Positions 17,140-25,184 are shown, numbered from the stretch's first letter. The stretch: 64,000 bases of DNA from Pontibacter mucosus (GCF_003054055.1 NZ_QBKI01000002.1:620001-684000), one strand, 5' to 3'. Notes: generated by a model not told the origin, from the sequence alone. Numbers and translations are program-made.

Positions 17140-17751
17140 TTACTTACCGGCAGCGGCGGTTACCGGAGGCTCGGGGGCCGGAACGACATTGTTGATCGGC
17201 TTGGTGGATTTGAGGTAGGCGAAAATGGCGCTCAACTCCTCGTCCGTCATGTTCTTGTACATGTCCCAGGGCATGGGGGGCAGCAAGGTGCGGCTGGTTT
17301 CGATGCCTTTATACTTGCCCTGGCGTATGGCCGTGAAGAACTGTTTTTCGGTCCAGTTGCCGATACCGGTCGCATCGGAGGTGATGTTGGCCGCATACGA
17401 AATACCCCAGGGACCCACCCAGGCTGTCAGGGTTTGGGTGACTACCAGCCCTTTCTGCTCCATCATTTTCCGGTCCACGTCAGGTGGCGGCATATCGGCC
17501 GGGTGTCCGGACAAAGCTCTGGAGAAATCAAATTCCTGTCCTTTATCCGTCATTTTTTTAGGCGTATGGCAATCGTGGCAGGCAGAGGTAAGCACCAGGT
17601 GCTCCCCCAGTTTTATCTTTTCCTTGTCATCCTGGAGGGCAGCAGTAGTAGCCGGCTTGCTGTTTTTTTCAGGCTTATCTTTCAGAGGCGATGGAACAAG
17701 CAATAAGAGGGAGAAGAGCAGGAGGGAAGAGATTAATAAAAAGATTTTCAT
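17140..17751 (-). CDS. Exported c-type cytochrome (mono-haem)
   Basis: A 203-aa electron-transfer protein with an N-terminal signal/anchor helix (MKIFLLISSLLLFSLLLLVPSP). One haem-binding motif CHDCH follows LGEHLVLTSA, and a candidate axial Met is in LLPPMPWDMYKNMTDEELSAIFAYLKS, a typical cytochrome c C-terminal helix. The region between (ALSGHPADMPPPDVDRKMM ... WGISYAANITSDATGIGNWTEKQFFTAIRQG) matches the diheme-cytochrome-like family found with dehydrogenases. No dehydrogenase is adjacent; flanks are repeat islands. Acts in periplasm or bound to membrane. Confidence 0.85.
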   Translation of the reverse strand: MKIFLLISSLLLFSLLLLVPSPLKDKPEKNSKPATTAALQDDKEKIKLGEHLVLTSACHDCHTPKKMTDKGQEFDFSRALSGHPADMPPPDVDRKMMEQKGLVVTQTLTAWVGPWGISYAANITSDATGIGNWTEKQFFTAIRQGKYKGIETSRTLLPPMPWDMYKNMTDEELSAIFAYLKSTKPINNVVPAPEPPVTAAAGK

Positions 17752-17967
17752 AGCGGTAAGATTTTAGGTTGAGTCAGTGTGTAAACAGTGATACCTAATT
17801 TACCTATAATCTATATCATCCGGAACAACTTCCCGGATTACCGCGTGAACAGCCCGGCGGATTGGGTTAAGGCACTGAAAACGGGAATAAACTGTTTTGT
17901 TGTGGGCTGAGTTGGTTTAGAATGGGGAGTTGCGGGGCTTGATTAGCTGGCAAGCATGAGCGGTTGT

Positions 17968-18514
17968 TCCAACCACCCCCAACCCCTCCTTGTCTAAGGC
18001 GGGGAGCTTTTCTTGCCTACCAACTTAAATTGACTTGCTCTTATTTACCTTACTTGCTGAAGCTGCTGCGGATTTCTTGAAGGACGGCATCCAGGTGAAC
18101 AAATATTTCTTTGTTCTCAAAGCGGAGTACCTTGATGCCTAATTCCTGGAGAACTTGGTCACGCACTGTATCGGATTGTTCTGCTGCAGCATGAAAATGT
18201 ACATGCCCGTCAAGCTCGATGGCTAGCTTTTCTGAAGGGCTGTAAAAATCTAGAATGTAGTTGCCGATGCTATGCTGGCGCCTGAATTTTCGACCTTCCA
18301 ATTGGGAGGACCTTAGATGTTTCCAAAGCTCTGCTTCTGCGGGAGTTGAGTTGCTCCTAAGTTCCTTCCTGTTTTCTTTCAGGTATTTCCTGTTGTGCAG
18401 CATTATACCAACTATACTTATAGAAGGATGAAAGCCAACTACACGCTTAAAAGTTCAAGAAGTAAGTAAGAAAAGCTCCCCGCCTTAGACAAGGAGGGGC
18501 TGGGGGTGGTTGGA
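17968..18514. mobile_element. Candidate DUF559-carrying element with 47-bp terminal inverted repeats
   Basis: 17968-18014 and 18468-18514 are inverted copies of each other with a single mismatch in 47 bp. They enclose 453 bp containing just one gene, the DUF559 nuclease. The arms belong to the C-family repeat (CCTCCTTGTCTAAGGCGGGG core) found without the gene at 28.0, 28.5, 35.3, 42.7, 43.2 and 58.0 kb. Target-site duplication was not found by eye. Mobility is inference. Confidence 0.65.
18050..18403 (-). CDS. DUF559 (Vsr-like PD-(D/E)XK fold) endonuclease-domain protein
   Basis: A 117-aa single-domain protein. It shows the DUF559 landmarks: RSNSTPAEAELWKHLRSSQLEGRKFRRQHSIGNYILDFYSPSEKLAIELDGHVH, in which the Asp of LDFY and the Glu/Asp of IELDG form the likely metal site, then KVLRFENKEIFVHLDAVLQEI. 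DUF559 proteins are related to Vsr very-short-patch endonucleases; the natural substrate is unknown. It is enclosed by near-perfect 47-bp inverted repeats with no other gene, which suggests that the nuclease acts on, or moves with, those repeats. GC content is slightly lower than in its neighbours. Confidence 0.85.
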   Translation of the reverse strand: MLHNRKYLKENRKELRSNSTPAEAELWKHLRSSQLEGRKFRRQHSIGNYILDFYSPSEKLAIELDGHVHFHAAAEQSDTVRDQVLQELGIKVLRFENKEIFVHLDAVLQEIRSSFSK

Positions 18515-18639
18515 CCCCAGCAACTATAAAACCTTACCCGCAGCCAAAACCAAACCCAACTCACCCCCGAAGTATACCTACCCACTTCCCAAATCTCCCA
18601 ACTTCCACTAACTTGCAGCAACAGACACTTGCCTAAAGT

Positions 18640-19224
18640 ATGACCCAAGAACTGCAGCAGCTAAAGCAACTGGTAACCGGCATCCGGGCTTTGCCTGAAG
18701 AAGACTGGCAGGCGTTTGCGGCTGTGTGGACGCGCCATGTGGCTAAGCGGAAGGAGCCCCTGACCATGGCGGGGGAGGTGGAGCATTATTTATACTTTGT
18801 GGCCGATGGGGTGCAGCGGGTGTATTACTTCGACGACCAGGACCGGGAAGCGACGCTGGTGTTTACCTATTGCCCGTCCTTTGGCGGCGTGCTCGATTCC
18901 TTTATGCTGCAGCAGCCTTCGCGCTACTACTATGAAACCCTGACCCCCTCCGTTTTCCTGCGAGCGCCTTTCCCGGAGCTGCAACGGCTCATGCAGACCA
19001 GGCCGGCCATCGAATCCATGATACGGGAGGGGCTGAGCCATAGCCTGTCGGGTTTGCTGGCGCGGTTGGTGGAGCTGCAGTGTTATACGTCGGAGGAGCG
19101 GTTCCGGAAACTGCTGCAGCGCAGCCCCCACATTCTGCAACTCGTGCCGCATAAATACCTGGCCAATTACCTGGGCATCGACCCGACCAACTTCAGCAAA
19201 CTGCTCAATAAAGTACGCATCTGA
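18640..19224 (+). CDS. Crp/Fnr family transcriptional regulator
   Basis: A 194-aa protein with an N-terminal cyclic-nucleotide-binding-like beta roll (KRKEPLTMAGEVEHYLYFVADGVQRVYYFDDQDREATLVFTYCPSFGGVLDSFMLQQPSRYYYETLTP) and a C-terminal helical part ending VPHKYLANYLGIDPTNFSKLLNKVR, the recognition HTH. It lacks the FNR iron-sulphur cysteines. The beta roll diverges from cAMP-binding consensus, so the ligand is unknown. It lies 75 bp upstream of a DUF4345 gene, with a palindrome between them that may be its operator. Confidence 0.88.
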   Translation: MTQELQQLKQLVTGIRALPEEDWQAFAAVWTRHVAKRKEPLTMAGEVEHYLYFVADGVQRVYYFDDQDREATLVFTYCPSFGGVLDSFMLQQPSRYYYETLTPSVFLRAPFPELQRLMQTRPAIESMIREGLSHSLSGLLARLVELQCYTSEERFRKLLQRSPHILQLVPHKYLANYLGIDPTNFSKLLNKVRI

Positions 19225-19227
19225 AAT

Positions 19228-19243
19228 CTTGGTATTTACCAAG
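19228..19243. promoter_or_regulatory. Candidate operator palindrome CTTGGTATTTACCAAG
   Basis: Perfect 7-2-7 palindrome starting just after the Crp/Fnr-type gene. It is followed by TAGTCTTTG (19246-19254), similar to the -7 element seen upstream of the PepSY-like gene. Likely controls the DUF4345 gene; the regulator is probably the upstream Crp/Fnr protein (inference). Confidence 0.5.
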
Positions 19244-19299
19244 AATAGTCTTTGCGGGGCAGGCCATCTTTGTAACATCAACTTAAAACAAAACATGTT

Positions 19300-19719
19300 A
19301 TGAAGACGCAAAGAACCGTAACCCTGGCCTCCAAAGGCTTTATCCTCCTCTCGGCGCTCAGCCTCCTGTCCGTTAGCCTGATGGCGTTTGCCAACCCGCA
19401 GTCGGTGATGGATCTGGTGCAGGTGCAGCTCAACAATACCGATGCTTTCAGCTCCATACGCGGGGTGTATGGCGGCGTGGGGATGACACTCTTCCTGAGC
19501 CTGATTTACCTCATGCTGCGCGACACCCAAAGCGGCCTGCTCTTTCTGTGCCTGCTCTGGGGCTTCTACGCCTTGTCGCGCACCATCACCATCTTCTCGG
19601 AAGGGGCCCTGGGCGATTTCGGAAACCAATGGCTGCTGATAGAGTCGGTGTTTTTTATACTTGCCCTCTCCCTGGCGCTGGCCAACCGGAAAGCTGCACC
19701 TACCCATGAGGCGGTTTAG
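19300..19719 (+). CDS. DUF4345 family membrane protein
   Basis: A 139-aa protein with four hydrophobic helices (FILLSALSLLSVSLMAFANP, VYGGVGMTLFLSLIYLML, LLFLCLLWGFYALSRTITIF, LLIESVFFILALSLALANR). The segment IRGVYGGVGMTL and the later 'R..T' helix are typical of DUF4345. Function unknown. Adjacency to a Crp/Fnr-type regulator with a palindrome in the gap suggests that this is the regulated target. Repeat sequences follow immediately after the stop. Confidence 0.8.
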   Translation: MKTQRTVTLASKGFILLSALSLLSVSLMAFANPQSVMDLVQVQLNNTDAFSSIRGVYGGVGMTLFLSLIYLMLRDTQSGLLFLCLLWGFYALSRTITIFSEGALGDFGNQWLLIESVFFILALSLALANRKAAPTHEAV

Positions 19720-19754
19720 GGGGAGGCTGTCAGTAAGTGGCTTGGTTCTCTCAA

Positions 19755-19983
19755 AACTGTCCCCTTGAGGACAAGTGAGACGAGAGTCGAAACTTGCGAC
19801 CGCAGGTCAGGAGGGGTGATTACATCTGTGATGATTTCCCCAACCGGCATTTAACAAAACTATCCCCTTGAGGGGATTATAGGGGTGTTTTACACCTGCA
19901 GGTTCACCAGTATTCTGTGCCCACAAGCATACCGCTCCGTAGCCTTACACCCCTGTGGTCCCCTCAAGGGGACAGTTGCTCAA
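19755..19983. repeat. B-family repeat cluster (three arms)
   Basis: Three copies of the TGTCCCCTTGAGGGGA palindrome: a long variant at 19755-19819, then 19858-19895, then an inverted copy at 19942-19980. The last two face each other and enclose 45 bp. A spurious frame runs through them into the YceI gene. Confidence 0.75.
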
Positions 19984-20076
19984 ACCCGATTCCAAAATAA
20001 ATCAACAAACCCGCTCCAGCGGGATAAACCAAAAACTACATCCAAAATCATTTCAAAACTCAAACAAAATAAAACC

Positions 20077-20682
20077 ATGAAAAAAGTAATGTTAGCTGCG
20101 TGTGTTCTTTTTAGTGCCCTTTGCCTGACCAGCTGCGAAGACGAGGAGCTGAGCAAAAGTACCTATGCCCTGCAGGAGAGCGCCTCTGTGGTGACGTGGA
20201 AAGGCTACAGCCCGGCATTGTACCACGACGGCTCCTTCCAGGTGCAAAGCCAGGACATCCAGGTGGTGGATGGCAAGGTAACGTCCGGTACGTTCACCAT
20301 TCCGATTGCGACGATCGAGAACTTCGATTTGCCTGACGAGGTGAAGCCCATGCTGCTCGAGCACCTTAAGAGCCCCGACTTCTTTAACCTGGCACTGCAC
20401 CCTACGGCCTCCTTCCGCATCACGAAGATGCAGCCGCTAGCCAGCGCCTCGGAGGGGGCCAACAACACCGTAACCGGCGACTTTACCATGCTCGGGCAGA
20501 CGCACCCAATCTCGTTCCCGGCCAACATCCGCCTGCAGGGAAGCAACCTGAAGCTGGAGGCAAGCTTTAAGCTGGACAGAACCAAATGGGGCATGACCTA
20601 CGCCGCCGATCCTGCGCTGGGCGATCACCACATCCTGCCGGAGGTGGATATACAACTCGACCTGACGGCGAGTAGGAAGTAA
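20077..20682 (+). CDS. YceI-family lipoprotein
   Basis: True start is ATG 20077, giving MKKVMLAACVLFSALCLTSC with a lipobox; the longer frame from 19885 merely reads through repeat DNA. The 201-aa protein has the YceI lipocalin-like beta barrel: VVTWKGYSP...HDGSFQVQSQDIQVVDGKVTSGTFTIPIATIE, then LLEHLKSPDFFNLALHPTASFRIT and VTGDFTMLGQTHPISFPANI, LDRTKWGMTY. YceI proteins bind polyisoprenoids or amphiphiles in the periplasm; here it would be anchored by lipid. A second YceI gene lies at 52719. Terminator follows. Confidence 0.9.
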   Translation: MKKVMLAACVLFSALCLTSCEDEELSKSTYALQESASVVTWKGYSPALYHDGSFQVQSQDIQVVDGKVTSGTFTIPIATIENFDLPDEVKPMLLEHLKSPDFFNLALHPTASFRITKMQPLASASEGANNTVTGDFTMLGQTHPISFPANIRLQGSNLKLEASFKLDRTKWGMTYAADPALGDHHILPEVDIQLDLTASRK

Positions 20683-20723
20683 GGGTTCTTGCCCGGGGCT
20701 AAGTATAAAGGATTGTTTTGCTG

Positions 20724-20756
20724 AAGGGGCTGCCTGCTTTTGGTAGCCCCTTTAGG
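20724..20756 (+). terminator. Terminator after the YceI lipoprotein gene
   Basis: Stem AAGGGGCTGCC / GGTAGCCCCTT with a 7-nt loop and a short T run. Confidence 0.75.
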
Positions 20757-20783
20757 CTTATAACATAAATAGAAATCTTGAGC

Positions 20784-20808
20784 TGGCGCGAGCTTGCAGC
20801 TCGTGCCT
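20784..20808. repeat. REP-like palindrome beside the RAYT gene
   Basis: GGCGCGAGCTTGCAGCTCGTGCC lies about 75 bp from the 3' end of the transposase gene. The stem has the same single G/A imbalance (GGCGCGAG versus GGCACGAG) as copies at 28571, 51107 and 58690, which suggests a defined REP element. Confidence 0.65.
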
Positions 20809-20881
20809 CCACCATTCAGGCAATATCAATCTCCAGCACCCCTTTGCTACCACTAAAATCTACCGCGCTGCTATACTAATG

Positions 20882-21358
20882 CTACGGCTCTGATACAAAA
20901 CCAGCTTCCACAGGGTTGTTGTGGATGTAATCGATCTTCTGGTCTATAACCGCAGCGCTCCATAATTCGATAGGCTTGTTGTGCTGCTGCCAGAACTGCC
21001 GGTGTTTTACATTGCTGGTCTTCAGACCGGCCCGTTCCATGAGCCAGAGCATCCATTCTTTCCGGCTCTCCTGGTTGTGCTCGGCTATGGCTTTTTGCAG
21101 TTGTTTGGAAGTATAGGTTTTCAGCTCCTTCAGCAGCTCGCTCGGGTTGTTGTCTCTGGCCCGGATAATTAAATGCACGTGGCTGGGCATGATGCACCAG
21201 GCATAGATCTCCATGCCTTTGTTTTTCCGGCAGTAGTCCAGGCTATCGGTAAGCAGGGCAAAGTACTCCTCCCGCGTGAACACGTCTATCCAGTACACCA
21301 CCGCAAAGCTTACAAAGTATAGCCCCTCCTTGTTATGAAATTTATACTTTCTGTTCAT
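20882..21358 (-). CDS. REP-associated tyrosine transposase (RAYT, Y1/HUH superfamily)
   Basis: A 158-aa single-domain transposase-like protein. It shows FVSFAVVYWIDVFTREEYFALLTDSL, the HUH motif in WCIMPSHVHLIIRA, a downstream helix with the expected catalytic Tyr region (ELLKELKTYTSKQLQKAI), and the family end VIDQKIDYIHNNPVEAGFV. IS200/IS605-type Y1 enzymes nick single-stranded DNA; RAYTs are domesticated and linked to REP palindromes. A REP-like palindrome lies beside the gene and many similar copies lie in other spacers. ATG 21358 chosen over the preceding TTG. It contains three AAGTATA heptamers, so it looks long-resident. It borders the AT-rich island. Confidence 0.85.
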   Translation of the reverse strand: MNRKYKFHNKEGLYFVSFAVVYWIDVFTREEYFALLTDSLDYCRKNKGMEIYAWCIMPSHVHLIIRARDNNPSELLKELKTYTSKQLQKAIAEHNQESRKEWMLWLMERAGLKTSNVKHRQFWQQHNKPIELWSAAVIDQKIDYIHNNPVEAGFVSEP

Positions 21359-21361
21359 CAA

Positions 21362-21559
21362 GAAGATGATATTATAAACGGCAGCATTCAGGTCTTAGAA
21401 AGTTGTTTGGCTGCTCGTAACAGTGGATTTTGAGCTGATTTGAAATTGTATGATATGTATTTACTAGCAAATAAGAGGTATGAATTCAGTAGCTTATTTT
21501 TAATATTAAAAAATTTCTATATTCTTGTAAAAGTTTCTCCAACTTGTTACCTAAGAGCT
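21362..21559. other. Left edge of the AT-rich island, no gene seen
   Basis: Base composition shifts abruptly to AT-rich at about 21440. The frame from TTG 21440 continues into the RloC-like gene, but its first 40 codons lack family-like sequence. Probably promoter DNA. Confidence 0.5.
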
Positions 21560-23832
21560 ATGATAAATTCTATAGATAGAATCAAATGTTTAGGGATCTT
21601 CAAAGATTATGTAGTAGATTCTTCAACTGAAGATTTTTCAAAATATAATTTGATATATGGATGGAATGGTAGTGGAAAAACTACGTTATCTAAGCTTTTT
21701 GCATTTCTAGAAAAGAAAAAAGACATAAGCCCTTCTTATAGTGATTGTGAGTTCAAAATATCCACAAGTTTGGGAGTTGTTGATCAAACAAACTACAAAG
21801 ACTCCTCTTTATCTGTAAAAGTATTCAATGAAGACTTTATCAAAGATAACATAGATTGGAATAATGTTGTCAAAAGCCTACTCCTTGTTTCAGAAGAAAA
21901 AATAAAAGATAGGGATGAATTGAATAAGAAGAAGCAAGAGAAAGTCAAATATGATGTGCTAATTGATAGTCTTAAAAAAGACCATCAAATATTATCAAAT
22001 AATATAGAAGCATTTCTTTCATCTACAGCGAAGAGTATCAAGGAAAAGTTTAGAATTATTGACACAAGTGATAAGTATTACTTTAACTATGATAAAGCTA
22101 AACTAAGAAGTTTTATCAATTCAAATTTGAAAGTACAAGAGATTCAATCTCTTTTAATGAGTGAAGAGGATTTGAACGCTGTTTCTACATCAATAAAGCC
22201 TGATGTATTGGATTATATCAAAGAAGTTAATCTAGAAATTGATTTTTTATTAATAGAGGAAGCAAATAAAAAAATAAACAGTCTGCTCAAAACTAATATT
22301 GTAAGTAAAACAATTGAACACCTTTTACTGCACTCCGAAATTAGTGAATGGGTTGAAAAAGGCCTACAAATACATACTGAGTATAACAAAAGTATTTGTG
22401 AATTTTGTGGTTGTGAAGTGAAACCTGAAAGAATTGAGAATTTAAACAACCATTTTAATAAAGACTACAAAGAAATTAAAATCAAAATTGAGGCTGCTAT
22501 CAAATGGTTAAATGAAAGTAAAATCTCTAGTGAGAGCTTCTTTGATGAACACATATTATATCCTGAACTTAGAAAAGAGTATCTAGAAATTAGAAGTAAT
22601 ACTTTTGATCTAATTGAAAAAATTAATAATGTCTTAAATCAGTGGATTCACAGTTTAGAAACTAAGAGAGAAAATCCTTTTGATGAAGTCGCAGAGGTCG
22701 ATCTTCTAAGTAAAGACCTAATAGAGAGCTACGGTAACTGCGCAAAAACAATAAACCAGCTTATAAAGAAGCATAATTGTAAAACTGAAAACTTCGAAGA
22801 AGAGCTTAAGGTTCTGAAACAGAAACTCGAAACACATTATGCAGCGGTTGCTGTTCAAGATTTTAACTTTTTTATAACTTAGACTTATTAGAAGATTTCG
22901 AAAACAAAACTAAAACGCAATCTTCAAAATCTACTGCAATTCAATTAGATATTAAAAAACTAGAAGCCTCCTTATCTAATGAAGTTCTAGGTGCAGTAGA
23001 GTTCAATAAACGACTACATAAATTTATAGGGCATGATGAAATAAGTTTACTTTTTGACTCAGCAAAGAAGGCTTACAAAATCCAGAGAAATGGAAAAGTT
23101 GCTCACAATTTAAGTGAAGGTGAAAAAACAGCGATAGCCTTTATTTACTTCATTACCAAGCTAAAAGAGCATGGTATGCCTCTGAATGAATTGATAATCG
23201 TTGTAGATGATCCTATTTCAAGTTTTGACTCAAATCATCTTTTTAATTCTTATTCTTTTCTAAAAGCCGAATGTGAAAGCGCAAAACAACTTATTATACT
23301 TACACACAATTTTGGCTATTTCCGGTTAGTAAGAGATTGGATACTTAATAAGAACAAAAGAGATAAGCCTATCAAATCTCGCATATATTCTATTGAAACC
23401 ACAATAGATAACGGTAGACAATCTAGAATTAAGAATGCAAATCAAACCTTAATGAGTTTTAATTCAGAATATCATTATATATTCTTTAAATTAAACGCAT
23501 TCAAAGAAACAACAGAGCTCTCATTAGGCGAAGCTTTCCTTGTTGCAAATTTATCCCGTAAGCTTTTGGAAAGCTTTTTAAACTTTAAGTTTCCAAAAGG
23601 AAGGAATGATTTTTCCCAACTTTTAGCAGAGGCGATAAAAGAAGATACACATAAAAGGGAGAAGATTTATAGGTTCATTAATAAGTACTCACATAATGCT
23701 ATTATTGATGTAAATGATAATTCAGTTGATAATCTACTTGGAGAAAGTTCTAATATAGTTACCGAAGTTTTGGGAGTAGTTAACAATTTAGATCCTATTC
23801 ATTTCAAAGAAATGGAATCTTTACTTGGTTAA
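21560..23832 (+). pseudogene. RloC/PrrC-like ATPase-anticodon nuclease gene with a -1 frameshift at a T6 run
   Basis: Start ATG 21560 (MINSIDRIKCLGIFKDY). The first frame, to 22882, has Walker A YGWNGSGKTTLSKLF, a long coiled coil, and a zinc-hook-like CxxC in SICEFCGCEVK. At AACTTTTTTATAAC (22867-22880) one extra T would keep the frame open; the second frame runs to 23832 with the ABC signature LSEGEKTA, Walker B LIIVVDDPISSFD, H-loop LTHNF, and a C-terminal domain with RKLLE...NKYSHN, fitting the R-x3-E...H pattern of PrrC/RloC tRNA nucleases. The joined product is about 757 aa, normal for RloC. RloC cleaves tRNA anticodons during phage infection. The break may be mutation, phase variation, ribosomal slippage or a sequencing error. 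Confidence 0.8.
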
Positions 23833-23903
23833 CAGACCAGACAGAATTTAAATACCTTTGATATATATTTAGTAATTTTACAGAGACCAAACTCTCACTA
23901 TTG

Positions 23904-24425
23904 ATGATTCCTAATATTGTTGGCTTTCACACTAATTCAAAAAGTAAGTGCAGTAGTTTTTTAAGAGGTGGTTTTCTCTTTAGTCATGATACCTTCTGGT
24001 TAGGCTATGGAATGTATTTTTGGGATAACTTTTCGAATTCTAAATGGTGGAAGAAGGAAAGATTAAGAAAGGATAAAATTAATTGTTCAATTGTAGCTGC
24101 TAACTTAGAACTAAGTAATTTGCTTGATTTAACAGATGAGGATGTTGCTACAGAATTTCAAAATCTTTGGACTGAATATTGCAGATTAAACAATGATTCT
24201 ATTAATCAACCTCTAGGAAAAAAGATAGATTTACTTTTTGATTATTTTTCTTTAGAAGATCAATTCAAAGTCGTAAGAGGTATTGGTAATTATCCTAATA
24301 GAAGAACTTATACCTTTCTTCATTGGGAAGGAAGGAGATCCCCTAGTATTGATAACAAAGCAAGAATGATATACGTTGTAAGGCAAAGAGAAGCCTTATC
24401 GAATGAGAAACTTCTTGCTGTATGA
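23904..24425 (+). CDS. CmdT-like ADP-ribosyltransferase toxin (putative)
   Basis: A 173-aa AT-rich gene; ATG 23904 follows an in-frame TTG. An ART-like signature is visible near the N-terminus: GFHTNSKSK (candidate His), FLFSHDTFWLGYGMYFWDN (candidate Tyr in GYGMYF), with an acidic residue possible in LHWEG or VRQREAL near the end. This is the H-Y-E order of ADP-ribosyltransferases. It is followed by a small protein and a SecB-like chaperone, the exact architecture of CmdTAC, a toxin-antitoxin-chaperone phage-defence system whose toxin ADP-ribosylates mRNA. Assignment rests on architecture plus partial motif; direct alignment was not possible here. Confidence 0.6.
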   Translation: MIPNIVGFHTNSKSKCSSFLRGGFLFSHDTFWLGYGMYFWDNFSNSKWWKKERLRKDKINCSIVAANLELSNLLDLTDEDVATEFQNLWTEYCRLNNDSINQPLGKKIDLLFDYFSLEDQFKVVRGIGNYPNRRTYTFLHWEGRRSPSIDNKARMIYVVRQREALSNEKLLAV

Positions 24426-24447
24426 ATTATATAAATTAATTTTGAAC

Positions 24448-24762
24448 ATGACTATGGACGCAGTTGCAATTTTAAGGAAGTGTAGAGAAGAACTCCGAAC
24501 TATGAGTCCTACTGAGCGAGAAACAAGGTTCAAAAAAGCTTATTCTACAGTTTCAAAGAGAGATTATTCTAATGACCTCTTTGACTTTAATATGCCTAAT
24601 ATTGGAGAACCACTAGATTTCTCTAATTATCTTTATCATTTTGTTAAATGTGAAAGAACTAGTAATCAAATAGAGATTAATACTAGAAATATCTTTGTTG
24701 AAATGAATGACTCAAGAGACCAACCTGAAATAACTAGGTTGGCTCTTAGTTATAATGTTTAA
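24448..24762 (+). CDS. CmdA-like antitoxin (putative)
   Basis: A 104-aa protein from ATG 24448 (MTMDAVAILRKCREEL). The frame opens at 24403, but that start would overlap the toxin gene by 23 bp and adds a hydrophobic stretch. No DNA-binding motif is recognised; there is a helical N-terminus (ILRKCREELRTMSPTERETRFKKAY) and a polar C-terminus. Position between toxin and SecB-like chaperone, with 22 bp and 2 bp spacings, is the basis of the call. In TAC systems the antitoxin needs the chaperone for folding, through a C-terminal chaperone-addiction segment; which residues serve here is not visible. Confidence 0.55.
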   Translation: MTMDAVAILRKCREELRTMSPTERETRFKKAYSTVSKRDYSNDLFDFNMPNIGEPLDFSNYLYHFVKCERTSNQIEINTRNIFVEMNDSRDQPEITRLALSYNV

Positions 24763-24764
24763 AT

Positions 24765-25184
24765 ATGGAGAACCCTGCAAAGTCAGCTTTTTCCTTTAAG
24801 TACTTCGCGATACAAGAAAGCCATTTTGTAAGAAAGCCTGGTGACTTAGGGGAAATAACTTATAAAATAACGCCGTCTGGTATTTTCAATAAAGCAGAAG
24901 GTTTATTTCAATTGAATATTGAATTCCTTTTGAGTGATGAGAATGATAATTGTTTAATTCAATTGATTGCAATCGCTATATTTGAATTCAAAGAAAAAAT
25001 CAAAGAAGAAGAGATTGATAATTTCTTCTTTATCAACTCTCCTTCAATAGCCTTTCCTTATTTGAGAAGCTTTATATCAACCCTTACTTCTGCTAGTGGA
25101 TTTGAGGCTATAAGTTTACCACTATTCAATCTTTCAAAGCTTGGTGAAGAACTAAAGCAAAATATAACTGTGGAGGCAGAATAG
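24765..25184 (+). CDS. SecB-like chaperone of a toxin-antitoxin-chaperone system
   Basis: A 139-aa protein starting two bases after the antitoxin stop. The C-terminal half carries the SecB landmark order: an acidic central region (EFKEKIKEEEIDNFF), then INSPSIAFPYLRSFISTLTSASGFEAISLPLFNLSKL, equivalent to SecB's 'YPYARE.IS.L..RGGFP...L.P.NF'. SecB-like proteins in TAC loci hold the antitoxin stable; phage interference frees the toxin. A housekeeping SecB role is unlikely given the AT-rich island setting and the operon with putative toxin and antitoxin. Confidence 0.75.
   Translation: MENPAKSAFSFKYFAIQESHFVRKPGDLGEITYKITPSGIFNKAEGLFQLNIEFLLSDENDNCLIQLIAIAIFEFKEKIKEEEIDNFFFINSPSIAFPYLRSFISTLTSASGFEAISLPLFNLSKLGEELKQNITVEAE

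Noticed and set aside
19885-20076. Upstream extension of the YceI lipoprotein frame
   Set aside because: Reads through B-family repeats; signal peptide begins at ATG 20077.
21440-21559. Upstream extension of the RloC-like frame from TTG
   Set aside because: No family-like sequence before MINSIDRIKC; start set at 21560.
24403-24447. Upstream start of the antitoxin-like frame
   Set aside because: Would overlap the toxin-like gene by 23 bp and adds a hydrophobic stretch; ATG 24448 fits.
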